Shown here: positions 47,086-58,785 of the stretch, in pieces
Numbering within the stretch: the first letter of the stretch is position 1
How the letters are laid out: every line of letters starts with the position of its first letter
Source of the DNA: Onthophagus taurus
Lineage: Eukaryota > Arthropoda > Insecta > Coleoptera > Scarabaeidae
Assembly (NCBI RefSeq): GCF_036711975.1
Contig: NC_091966.1
Location: forward strand, 9,431,501-9,495,500
DNA length: 64,000 nucleotides
Direction of reading: 5' to 3'
Program-made: the position numbers and the translations under genes
The notes under the pieces: model-generated
Seen by the model: the letters and a program-made list of their open reading frames with translations, nothing else
Databases searched by the model: none
Told to the model about the DNA's origin: nothing

Positions 47086-47745
47086 TACAAATAATTATTT
47101 ACTCAGCCTATATCTTTAATATTATTAATAAGTAAATGAGCTAAAATAGATCTCGATTTTAGTAGGTACATTATGTATATTTATAAAATACAAATGAAAT
47201 TAGGAATATAGATAAAAAACCTATTTTATTTTATGATACTTATTGTTGAGTTACGTCACTGAAAGATAAGAAATTATTTTTTTTTATTATTTATTGTTGT
47301 AGGAATAGCAATTAATTTTTTGCGCAGAATGTTCCCGTTGTTTTGAAGATTTATCGGTTATTGCTAAAAATACATGCTTTGATGAATTGTTGTTTGGGTG
47401 TTGATGTCTGTATTAAGTTGATTGGAATATATTAATTTTAAGATTGTTATTTAAAAACTACCGCCCCTCCTATCAAATTTTTAGAGAGTAAGAGGCACAA
47501 TAAGGAAATGTTTTGAAGATGAGTTACGGTTTACGCTTATATCGTTTTAATCGTTGTAAAAACAAAATGGTTTTGACTCATTTATCCCAAAGTTATCAAT
47601 AATTACATTTATTAAGGGTCGCCTTTCCCATCTTCTTGTTAAATTTATCCCATGAACTATTCTTTTAAAATCAATAAAATTATTTTATACCAATATTCTA
47701 AATTCATACAGAATAAATATTATAAATATATACTTATTATTGCAG

Positions 47746-47854
47746 TCAGCAACAGATTCGAGTGGGTAATTCCGATTGGTGTAAACTAAGAGGTGACGCC
47801 TACACATTTTGCAGAATTATTTATTCGACAGCTGGACAAAAAGGAAAAATTCAG
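47746..47854 (+). CDS. Isolated candidate internal exon, unknown gene
   Basis: A 109 bp segment is bounded by a good acceptor (TTATTATTGCAG) and a donor (CAG followed by GTTTAT). One frame is open across its full length and the other two are closed by stops. That frame has 36 codons, including VGNSDWCKLRGDAYTFCRII and STAGQKGKIQ. It starts with one leftover base and ends in phase 0. Composition is clearly more coding-like than the flanks. I found no partner exon within the window, so the gene would have introns of several kb. I do not recognise the protein family. Confidence 0.35.
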
Positions 47855-48179
47855 GTTTATTTTTTTAGTGTTCTTGGAATTGCACGAAATTGATACGATT
47901 ACTTTTCGTTGCATAATCACAACGTTTATCATGGAAAAATTTTAAATTAATATAATAACAATAATAAAAATATTTTTAATTACTTAATTGCAGGTTATCT
48001 TATTGAACACTTTTTGTTATTTTTAATATTCATGACAATGTCTACATTAAGTTAAACTTAAGCGTTTAAATAAATTTAAATGAAAACAAAATGTTATACA
48101 GAAAACAGCGTGTCATTGATTTGTATTATTTTTATATGAATAATATTGTTGCAAAAGGTTCATTTAATTTTGAACTGAT

Positions 48180-48320
48180 TTGGACATAGAGACGATTATT
48201 CGCTCAATAAGAAGCAATTCTGCAGGAGTCGATGGGTTAAATATTCCTAAACACATAATTCATCAAATAAAAAATATTGTCAACTCCTGCATATCAAATG
48301 TCAATTTCCTAACGTTTGGA
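48180..48320 (+). pseudogene. Short LINE reverse transcriptase fragment
   Basis: The plus strand reads IIRSIRSNSAGVDGLNIPKH and then NSCISNVNFLTFGKG-like. This matches the fingers region of LINE reverse transcriptases (S.SA.G.DG...). Nothing recognisable follows. Confidence 0.5.
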
Positions 48321-48659
48321 AAAGGTTAAGAAATTCTTTGCGGAGAAGATTTGGTGTGAGCAATTAAGGGAATTTATCTATAGAAATAAAATATTACCTT
48401 AGGTGCAATCTGGCTTCAAGTCGTAGAATCGAGCCTTCCTACTTTCACATTAAGCCAAAGATTAAGCTTTCGAATGAAATATTTTTTGTCAGAATTAGTT
48501 AAATCAATCTTGTTATAATGAATACTACACACGAAAATCTTATCTAATTGAGTACTAGAAAAGTTGAGGGCTAACTTTGTATAGGTAAATGCAACGGATT
48601 TAAATTCTTCTTCATTAGAATCATGGTCACAATCAGTAGCTTCATCAGCCATGTTAATT

Positions 48660-51600
48660 AAATCATTTTTAGTTCATTATTAGCCAGTAATTTTGCAACA
48701 TGTAAAATTGTCGATCTATATTATTTATTTATATTATTCTATAAGGGATAAATAGAAGTTTCATCTTTACATATGATCATTATTTCTTCCAACAGCCATT
48801 GTTATGATTGAGTCTTCATTGTGTAATCGCGGTATATGATAAATGCAAGTGTATACTAAAGGCTTGTGTTTGGAGGATCTTTATTTACTAGAATCATCGA
48901 TAAAATATTGCTTCCATTTGGTGAAGTCATCGTAAGAACAAACAATATTCTCGTTAAGTATTAAATTTATTTTTGATTAAATGTCTTTTAATTCTTGCTA
49001 TCAAATATAGTAAATAATAAAATGTATCTTAAAATACGATCGTTTTTGTTAAAAAATATTGCAGAGTATATTAATCAACTCTAAATTGTGATAAACAGAT
49101 ATTCACCATTTTGATGTTAATTATAGCATTCCCTAAATATTTCCATCACAATTATTTATTTATTATAATAATTAATTAGCTTCTTTAAACATTCCATTAA
49201 AATTACTCGTAAATAACATTGTTTTTTAAAAATTAACTGTTTCTATAGAAAGATGATTAGCAAGAATTTAGGATAAACAACTCGGTTGATGTAAAAATAA
49301 TGTTGAAATTTACAATTATTTCAAAAACTTTCGTTACTCACGGTCTAAGAATTTAACGAATTCATTTCAAAGCTTCTTTACTTTATATAATCGTAAAAGA
49401 AATTCGAAAATGTGGTATAATACATCATATTGGTTCATTAATATATAGCCAGATCGATATCTCTTGGTTTATTTCACAAGTTAGCAATTATGATTTAACA
49501 AGTTTTGTTTTGCATATTTTGAGTAATTACCAGCCATGCAAAACGAACTGATAACAACGTCTAGTCCATGTTTTCGCACATTTACTAATTAATTTTAAAC
49601 ACATCTAAATTTCTGTTTAAATGAATACCATGTCCAACTTGTCCCAAAAAATAAAATTAAATTAAATAAAAATTCAACGTTTAAAAGAAAATCGCTTAAA
49701 TGCAAACATAATCTTAGTTTTCTTTTATTATCTTTGAATTTTAGATATCATCCGGATATTATTATGCAAAGAGGACGCTTTTAATCCTAAATCAAAGATT
49801 TGCCGAAAATCTAAATAAACAATTAATCTTTATAATAGATAATGTAATAAGAGAGTTTATTTATGGGTCGAAAATCCTTGAGGTCTTTTGTAAATCACGT
49901 GAATAAACAAAATAAGTACTTATTTGTTGCTTCTCATGGCTATCCACGGCGTGTGCGATGTTTCAAACAAAAATACCAAATCAAGGGTCAACACAAAAGA
50001 GCAATCCATCTTCCGGTAAATCAATAAAAGTGAAACATTTCGTTATTAAGTACACTTTTGTTAATAAAAGACATTTTATGGACTTTCGGTAATCAATAAT
50101 GAATTTAAAATGTTAAGTTTCAAATTTCAAGGGTTAATCACTTTGTACTATGAACCATTTAAATCGCATGTAATATTCGAGAAATTCGAAAATGTCTGCA
50201 TAACTTTATTCTCAATTTAAGTTAACCATTTGGATGATCTTAACAATGTTTAATAAGAATATTTCAGGTTGTACCATGTACCATTTACATTTCAAATAAA
50301 ATCTGACGAATTCCAGAGAATTACAACACATAATAAATTAATTTATTATTATTCCTGTTGCTAATGTAGTCTCGTGGTAGTGATTACAACGTTAAACGAA
50401 AAAAAATCAGCTCTAAAGAATTTGATAACCTTTTGAACGGGATTTGTTTTGTTTTCGCAACACTGAAACTTTTACTTTTAATTTGGTATTAAAATTTTTC
50501 CCCACATAATAATTCAAGTCTAATCAAGGGCATGGACCTGCACCTAATTAGAGATTAATTACATCTTTATCTGTTTTAATAAAATAAATGTTTACTTCCG
50601 CATCATCGTTTTATGAATTTATTTAGATAACATTTCTTTAATAATCAACCCTAATTAAAATTATGTAAATGTACAAATAAGTAATATAATCACTTATTAG
50701 AAATTAATTTCAGTTAATTAAATCAGCCATAAATATTTGTTATTCAATTAAATTGAAAGTTAATTGAACATTTTTCTGCGATTCCTCTTATTATTTTGTT
50801 GTTTTTGAATATCTTGTAAATGATTCAACTTCGCCAACATTTCGCAGTATCAAGAATTTTTAAATTTTTACCCATTTACGGTTTTTATATCTCAATATGT
50901 ATTTCGTATCTCTCTATCCGGGTTGAAAATGTTGAAATAAATCTAAAAATCTCATTACCACATTTATTTATAATTTCGTTTAATTTAAGTATCTTTCTTT
51001 AAATTGAATCAAAAAAAATTTGAAGACAATATTATTTAATTGCGCTTTAATATCTTTTAAGACTTTCTTATTATTTATTCCTTTTGAGGTTCAAATCTAA
51101 ATGTTTAGTATTGGAAAAAACACTTAGATTAAACAAGAATACTTCAAACTTTGATAAAAACGTGAAAAATATCAACAAGTTGGTGTAAATGATTGTAAAC
51201 ATGTTGTTGCACTCCCACGTTTTGGTTGATTCAAATTGGATTTTTACCAAAACACATTTCTCAATGCTATTTTTTAAAATTGTAGACCAAAATCGTTCAA
51301 TTATTAGAATTATTAGAACGAAAATATTGAAAAACTTGCCTCTTCGGCAAAGGATACTACACACATGTTTTAATTAACTTAAAGGGTCGTGAACTGTAAT
51401 GCTCTAATCAGAGTAATTCTGAACTGTTCCATGTCTTCGATCAAGCTGGAATTTCTGCACTGTAATCATTTCTTGTGTCTCGTATTTTACGTAATACCTA
51501 AAGTAATATAAATCATAAATTGTTAATTGTAGAAATTGAAGCAACTAATTGGAAAGTTTTTTATTGTAACATATCGTGATGAGTTTGGTAAGTAAATGTT

Positions 51601-52240
51601 CATTCTTTTATGCCCTCTTTGTTCTTTGTTGCCTTGATATCACAATGTTCCTCGATAGTTCTATTATTTAGATATTACTGAAGTTCTGCCACAAATTTCT
51701 ACAGAATAATGCAAATATTCTCGAAAATTCTTAGAACGTCTTTTGATCCTTTAGAAATCTTTGATATTGCTTAGTCCATAAGAAAAATTTTGCAACTTAA
51801 CTGAAGGAAATGCAAACGAGGCATGATGATTTCAATCTACATAAAAAGATTAAAAGATTAGCGGAGATTAAAAAAGCGAACAAAATGAGTATTTTACTAA
51901 ACAATGATTATAAGATAATCCCAGGCTTTAAGGGGAAACCAGGAACTGTTTGACGATGAGATGCAACAGAAACCACTTGATGAAAATATCCATAGTGATC
52001 AAAGATCAAAGATAACGAATGATATCAGAATAATAACACAAATTTAATTAAATCACGTGACTAGAGTAGATGTAGAGAACGAACTTTCAGAGGAGGTACA
52101 AATTATTAATAATAATAATAAATGACATGACTCTTTTGCTCCCTATAAGAAAATTAACTACTTCTTCTAAATTCTTATTTTTTTAAACCTCAAAAACCAC
52201 ACTCTGTGTCAAAATTGACGCATTTAAAGTTTCTGCTTTT
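48660..52240. other. Long AT-rich non-coding stretch
   Basis: No ORF with a domain, no RNA gene and no clear repeat boundary is seen. It could be intronic or intergenic. Confidence 0.5.
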
Positions 52241-52246
52241 TTTATA

Positions 52247-53108
52247 CAGGGTGAGTTATCAATATCCCGGCGGTCGATAACTACTAAATCATTTGAGATA
52301 GAAGAAAATGTTTTAAACCAAAGTTGTTTGATTCGCATTTTTTTTAACGTAAAATTATATTCATTTTTACAGGGTGTTGCATTTGTTACATTTGTTTAAA
52401 TGGAACGCCCTATATATTTGACTATATTGTGAAGATATAATTAAATTTAGTTATCTAACCGTACATGTTACTAACTCACAGCGTTAATACTTCCTGAGAT
52501 ATTCGATTGTTTTTCCAAAATATGCCCGTTGCAGGATCTTTTTAAAAACTATGTAAAACCCAAGGACAGTAGAATCTAACAGGACTGCTACATGCATTGT
52601 ATTTTTGTAGCCCACTACGGGTTGGTTGCCCGCACTCTACGTCACACTATTTGCCACGCCCTGTTAACTGTCATTGAGTGCTATGCGTTTGCTGTGTTTT
52701 TTGAGATTTAGAGGTTACATGATAGACATCAATACGTCTAAAAAAATAAAACTTCAAAAATAAAATGAATACGCCTCCGATATAACCTCTAAAAATACAC
52801 AGCAAACGCATAGAGCTGGGCGTGGCAAATGGTATGACGTAGTTTGCGGGCAGGTTGTCACTACAATGAATGTAGCAGTCCTGTTAGATTCTACTGTCCT
52901 TGTGTAAAAACGACATTTTTACTCATTTTGCCTTTAAACTATGTCGGATAATAGCCAAAGCTTGTAGGTTGATGATAGGCTCCAAAGATATTAGATACAT
53001 TATACAGCGTGTTCATAAAACATTGTAAATTTTGATGTTTTTCAAATTGCTTTTTCATAAGTTTTTTAAATGGAACACGTGTATATTATGTGCTGGTAAC
53101 TCACCCTG
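52247..53108. mobile_element. MITE with CAGGGTGAGTTA ends, hosting a second MITE
   Basis: The ends CAGGGTGAGTTA (left) and TAACTCACCCTG (right) are inverted, 12 bp perfect, flanked by TA. The interior includes AAATGGAACGCCCTATAT-type words common to insect repeats. Removing the nested 52561-52902 element plus its duplication leaves about 510 bp. It has no coding capacity. The superfamily is uncertain; TA is compatible with Tc1/mariner. Confidence 0.6.
52561..52902. mobile_element. MITE of 342 bp with long inverted ends and 9 bp target duplication (MULE-like)
   Basis: CAAGGACAGTAGAATCTAAC at the left end is mirrored at the right end. Pairing extends beyond 35 bp (..AGGACTGCTACAT), and inner arms (AGCAAACGCATAG, CCTCTAA) pair as well. 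Flanks are TGTAAAACC and TGTAAAAAC, a 9 bp duplication with one mismatch, the length typical of MULE elements. It has no coding capacity. Confidence 0.75.
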
Positions 53109-53989
53109 TAAATAAATAAATATAAACAATAACTTTGCAATATTTTTTCTGACTTCTCCTTTATGTACTTTTCTGTTATAATAGTTTTTCTAGATCTATT
53201 TTGAAGTCCATCTTTTACTACTTTAGTTTTTAGGTTTAGATGGTGATTTTGTTCACAACAATTGCAACTGGTTAAAATAGTCTTTAGATGGTAGGAATCA
53301 ACATTTCTGGCATCCAAAAAACTGGGTCATCAAGGCCATCTCAAGTAAACATTTGCTCAACTCAAAGTTTATGGTCTCTCAAAGAACCTAAACTTAATGT
53401 AGAATTTTTATTTCTTCTAATTTGAAGCAATCGAAAGGAGAAGCGTAGTCCTTTCGTTTGTTGTTGCCCCCTGAGCATCGCTTCTCTGTCCAGTCGCTGT
53501 TCTACAAATTTCGTTTCTCTTTTCGGACGCTGTCGCTCTTTTGAGTGCTTCTTCTTCCGGTCGCTGTTATCCTTTAAGCTTCATATTCTCCAAATCAACA
53601 TTGAAACAAGGATATAAGTTTCTTTTGTTGTCGTTATAATTCTTTTTCTTGCTTAATTATAAGAAAATTAACGAATTTTTATTTTTTAAGTATCGATTTT
53701 ACTTAATTACAATAACTTTGCAATCTTTTTTCTAACTCCTTCTTTATATACACCTGTCAGTATTTCCCTCACAGAAGCCATACACAATACAGCATATCAT
53801 TGAATGTGAAATTCTTTGTGAATTATTTTTTTTAGTTATGACTTCTGAATGCCAAAACGTTAAAACGTGTTAACGGAATTCTGTTATGTTCAGTTTAGGT
53901 TTTGGCAGAGATGGGGTTTTGGTTCAAAACAAGATAAAACGAAGTGTAAGGCAAACATGCATTCTTTCGCTATTACTTTTTAACTTGAA

Positions 53990-54320
53990 CTCAGAAAACA
54001 TCATACAGGAAGCATTGGCAGCGTAACCAGAGTAAAAGTAAACGAACCAACAACATCAGTAAAGTAACTGCAAAGACTAATGGATCGCGTAGCGAGAATT
54101 GTGTTCAACAAATTGAAGAACGTATTATGCAGCTATGTGTTTCCAGTGCTTTTATATGGCATGGAATCGTAGACATTTAAGAAAAATAATATCGACCAGC
54201 TTCAAGCATTTGAGATGTGGTGTTATAGAAGAATCCTGAGAATAACCTTTGTGAGCAGAACAAACGCGTAGAACACAGAATACTGAAAATATATGCTTTC
54301 AATAGTTTAGCTAGAAAGAG
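53990..54320 (+). pseudogene. RTE-type LINE 3' fragment
   Basis: The plus strand reads CSYVFPVLLYGMES.TFKKNNIDQLQAFEM followed by WCYRRILRI near 54125-54245. This is the conserved region after the reverse transcriptase palm in insect RTE elements. It lies just downstream of the channel gene, in opposite orientation. Stops are present. Confidence 0.7.
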
Positions 54321-54443
54321 AAACATTAGCTTAGTTTATTAATACCAATAATATCTTTAAAATAGTTATGATATAAATGAAATTAATAGCTTCATTTTAC
54401 CAATTAATTTAATTTTCTATAAATTTCTTTAAAAGAAACAATT

Positions 54444-56436
54444 TCAATGTAACTTAACTCTCATTGTAGCTTCTAATTGTTGTTTTCGATGAATTTCTTC
54501 CATAACTTTCGTATTTTCTCTTCTTCTTTCAGCTTTACTTTCCATTTTTCGGTACAATTCAGGTAAATTTCCTCTAATTTGCTCATAAAAATCCTTCTTA
54601 TCCAATCGATAAACTTCTGTTATTTCCAAAGCGACCACATTAGCGATGTTTGTCTTCTCCTGAGTGATTAAACCGACTTCACCAAAATAACTTCCATCAT
54701 CTAGATGGCAAATCTCTCTTCCAGATGGACTAAAAACGCACACCGTTCCCGTGTTAATAAAGTACATTCCCGTGGCTGGAGCTCCGGCCGTCATAATTTG
54801 ATCGCCTGGAAGAAAAATTTCCAACTTCATATTTGCTATAATGTTTGACATTATATCATCGGGTAGTTCCCTTAAAAACGTGACGTTTTTTGCCATCATT
54901 GTCGTTGCGTGCATTACTACTTCATGTTGAAGGCGTTCTTAAAAAATGATATATTAGAAAGATTAAAAAAATAATTAAATAATAAAAACTTGATAATAAA
55001 GTGATAACTGTGGCTTCTCGACAATAAGATTTTCCGAGGCTAAACTCATAATAATCGACGAGTCTTTGTTGCATTTTTAATGGAATCTGCTTGTGTCTCA
55101 TGTATTTATTTAATTGATTCATAACGGATTCATAACGAATGTCGGCGTTGTCTATTCGAAATAATGTTTGAATGAAAAGAACTAGAAAAAAAAAATTTAT
55201 GCAGGTATTCATTACATTTTTTTAACAAACCTAACGCAAAGCACCAATAGAAGTAACCAATTATAGTTGCAATTATATATTGGAAAATGTGTCGGACTGT
55301 CTTAAGTTCTAGTTGATCCTTTTTTGTAATGCCTAAAAGCAAAAAATAATTTAATTACTTAATTAATCATAACATAATTGGGGTGATTACAAAAGAGATG
55401 TTTTGCAGCAATATAAACTGATTCGTAATACATTAAAAAGTCGTTTTCGTACTGTTCCTGAACTACCATTTTAGTAACAACCCAATTTTCGCATGTTGGT
55501 TCATATGTTGTGAACAGCAAAGAATAACGATTCGAAATTGGAATAAAACATCCGAACCAGTGTAAGGTTACAATAAATAAAATACTAAATTTTAAATGGC
55601 TTAAATACCATCTATCAATAATATAAAAATACTTGGAAAATAATGAAAATGTTAAAAAAATGGTAAAATTAAATATCATAGAGAAGTATTACTTCAAAAA
55701 CATGTCCACAATATTCCAACAAACTCTTCAACCTTAACATTTTTAATAGAAATAAAGTGGTTATATATGTAGGATAAGTATTCTGTCTATCAATCATACA
55801 ACCAACACAAGCAAAAATAAGACATGGAAAACTCGAAATACTTTCTAAATAAAAATCCAAACTTTTTAAATAATGACTAAAAAAATGTATTAATTTAAAA
55901 CAAATTATAAATTTACACCAGATTTTTTTACCTTCTTATCATCTTAGGGTCTAGCACGACCGTTTTTAAGTGATCGACTGTATATCCAGTAAAAAATCTC
56001 ATTCCAACATCGAATAAACAAATAATATCACAAATAATTGTCGAATAAAGTAGCGTTATTTGACCGAATGCGACGTTTAAAGGTGTTATAATTAAAAGAA
56101 ATGTCAGAAGTATTGTCATAAATAACTCCCAACGTTTTCTAATAAATTAAAAAGAATGTTAGGAAAATAGATTTTCCAAAGAAATTTCGAAGTGGAATAC
56201 CTGAAATCACTAAACGGATGAATAATATATCGGTGTGCCGAATTAATATGTTCGATTCGAGCGACACGGATAGCGCTGTACGTTCGATAGTATAAACGAG
56301 CTAAAGGATGATTAAAAGACATTAAGATACTTAATTGGTGGCGCCTGACAAATTTTTCTCGAAACGACGCAAATTTTGGGATTCTTTGAAACTGTTTCTT
56401 GTCGTCTTCTAATGTACAATTGTGAAATTGCATCAT
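54444..56436 (-). CDS. HCN/CNG-type ion channel with divergent pore and ligand pocket
   Basis: Seven exons join in phase (56436-56201, 56138-55932, 55876-55693, 55631-55391, 55332-55231, 55181-54990, 54937-54444), giving 551 aa. The N-terminus ends in HPFSDFRKRWELFM, matching the HP.SDFR..W motif of HCN channels. S1-S6 follow (about 80-345). S4 (LFLLKMLRLKSLL) has only three basic residues. S5 holds LHWFGCF. The pore region reads KHLFCITKKDQ, with no GYG filter. C-linker helices (LNKYMRHKQIPLKMQQRLVDYYE) are followed by a cyclic-nucleotide-binding fold (about 400-510) with LPGDQI, GTVCVFS and FGEVGL at 472-477. The usual Arg-Thr-Ala of the phosphate cassette is replaced by KTNIAN, so cyclic nucleotide binding is doubtful. 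At 551 aa it is shorter than classical HCN channels. The weakest splice is the exon 6 donor (GTTTTT). The reading frame is intact throughout, so I infer a live plasma-membrane protein. Its ion selectivity cannot be read from sequence. Confidence 0.85.
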
Positions 56437-56794
56437 TTATTATATGGTTTTTAATTAATTTGAAATGTTATAAATTCTAACTATTGATTGATTTATTTGG
56501 ATTTATTGATATTTCCATGGAAAATGTCAACGCCGTCTATAGTTATGTTGTTATGTGATACAGAACGAATTCCACCTTTTATCTACATTCAACATCTAGA
56601 CTGAAACCTTTTTAGTTACCAATTTTCGTAATTTGAAAAATTGCAAAGAATGGCAAAAATTGGCAAAGTCAGAATTAGAAACAAGATCATAAAGATCAAG
56701 AAAAATTTAATTTCAAAAAGAAGTATTTTAAGTATTATCATGTTTTTAATCATACTATTAAAATTTTTCTATTAGAATATTTGATAATTAGCAG

Positions 56795-57045
56795 GGTCAC
56801 TATCAGTGATTAATGCTCGATACCAGATTGTACTGCCTGAACGGCAGTCCTGGATCGAAAACGAAAATTCTCTGGTTCAGGCAGATACTTGCATGTTCAC
56901 AGATGGATCGAATACTCCAGAAGGGATCGAGATAGGAGAATACTGCTAGATACATCGGATTAAGCAGGCTTGTAGCCTGGGTACGTACTGTACTGTATTC
57001 CAGGCGGAAGTGTTTGCTATTGACATGGAGAAAATCCTTCTTGTG
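56795..57045 (+). pseudogene. Fragment of the Jockey-like retrotransposon seen at 16.7 kb
   Basis: The plus strand matches 17025-17262 closely: INARYQIVLPERQSWIENEN, TDGSNTPEG (first RNase H Asp), CSLGTYCTVFQAEVFAIDM. It stops just after the catalytic Glu strand, at GAAAATCCTTCTTG, where it meets the minus-strand unnamed ORF family. An in-frame stop is present. Confidence 0.8.
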
Positions 57046-57821
57046 TTGAGCATGGCTCATCACGTTGTTGTTAGCATAGATATGGACCATTTTCCCTAAT
57101 ACCGTCTTTCCATTTCTTGTATATCCTGATGGAAACCCACTTCTTGATCTTCGCTAACATCACCTAATTTGTCAGAAAACCAATGTAAATGAGAGTGCAC
57201 ATAGTGCAACTTCACGCTCATGTTACAACCTAATTTATTGAAGTTTTTTAGCATCACAGCGACTACCATCTTATAATTAGCAGCTTTATTATTGCCTAAG
57301 AAACCATTGACAACTTCTTTGAAGGCATCTCTTTCATCCGAAATCATCACAATTTCAAGTTTTTCAGTTTTCATCAATTCTTGAATCTGTGGCCCAACCA
57401 ATATCCCCTCTTTTATTTTGGCTTCACTCAACTTGGGATACTTATCTGCAAGTTACTTAAAACAAGCACTATTTTTATTAAGCGCCTTTACGAACTGCTT
57501 CATTATTCCTAATTTTATATGAAGTGGGGGTTGTAAGATCTTTATCGCATTATCATTCAATGAATCTTTGAGAATGTTTGGATCTCCTGCTTCGAGACTA
57601 ATACGCATAGGTCAACTCCTTTTAACATATGTAGTGCTGTTCCCTATCTCTGCTATCCCATAAACATATAAAACATGGGTATTTTCTATAACCCTACTGT
57701 TGTTCAAGAAACATGCCAATTTTCAAATCTCCACATAGATTCCATTTGTGCATTATCAACAATAGGTAAGAAAGCGTATTTATTGCAGTTATACAGCAAA
57801 ACTGCTTTCAAACTTCTCTTA

Positions 57822-58470
57822 CAAGGGAAGTGTCACAACTGTGTCTCACCGATTTCGATGCAATTTGGTACAGTCATAGAATGGGCCAAAATAAGGTTCG
57901 CACATTTTTTTATACGTGCGGTAAAAGCCCCTGGGGCGAGTTATAGGGGTTGAAAGTTTGGAGAAAAAGTACGTTTTCACTTATATTTTGAAAACGAAAA
58001 GTGCTATCAAAATTTGGTAAATTGTAACTGATATTCATTTTAAAAGAGCTTTCTTTTGATGTGTCACACATATAGCAGAGGGTTAAAAAGGGCGAACTAC
58101 CCCTATTTTTTTGGAATTATTTAAAAACCACCCTATCGATTTTGGCGGCATTAAGTATACTTCTAGTGCGTTCAAAAATATTAGTTAAGGGTTTTTTCCC
58201 ATTCGCCCTAGATCAACCCCAGCGAAGTTACGGGGGTTAACATGTAAGCACTTTTCGTAAGAATGATGTGATAAAATTGTCAGGTATTTTGAAAATACTT
58301 TAAACAAAACCGTAAATTAGTCGCACAATAAAATGTTTAGTGTAAAATAAGGCATAATACACCATATAGGGGTTGTTGGGGTTATCCACCCCCTTAAAAA
58401 TTAATTCTATCCCGGGCGTTATTTGTCGATTACGGCGAAATTTGGTACTGTGTTTGTTTTATATTTGAAG
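57822..58470. repeat. Left terminal inverted repeat of the Tc5-like element
   Basis: This arm of about 640 bp is mirrored by 60562-61202. Landmarks shared by both arms are GGGGCGAGTTATAGGGGTTG, CCACCCTATCGATTTTGGCG, GCGAAGTTACGGGGGTTAAC and GCCCGGGATAGAATTAATTT (in inverse orientation on one side). Confidence 0.88.
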
Positions 58471-58785
58471 TAAAAATTTTTGAAAATGGTTATAAGGGTT
58501 ACAAATTAGGGGTAGTTTTTTGTTTATACCTCGAAGATGAAAACTGCCATCGTAACTGTGGTATTGTTTTTTAAAAATCTATCTATCGATGTTCCACGAG
58601 GTAAACTACCCTCATTTTCTTTAAATAATAAATATAAAACTACTAGATAAATAAGATATTTTATTTATTTATGAGTTAAAAAGCAACTGACAAAAAAAAT
58701 AGTTCAATATACCAAAGAAGTTTATTCTACATTACTAATTGACGTTTTTTATGTATTATATTAATTTTCAATATTAAATTTATTT

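Noticed and set aside
57675..57953. 92-codon plus-strand frame
   Set aside because: It runs across the edge of the Tc5-like element, mixing host repeat and inverted repeat, so it is an artefact of the junction.
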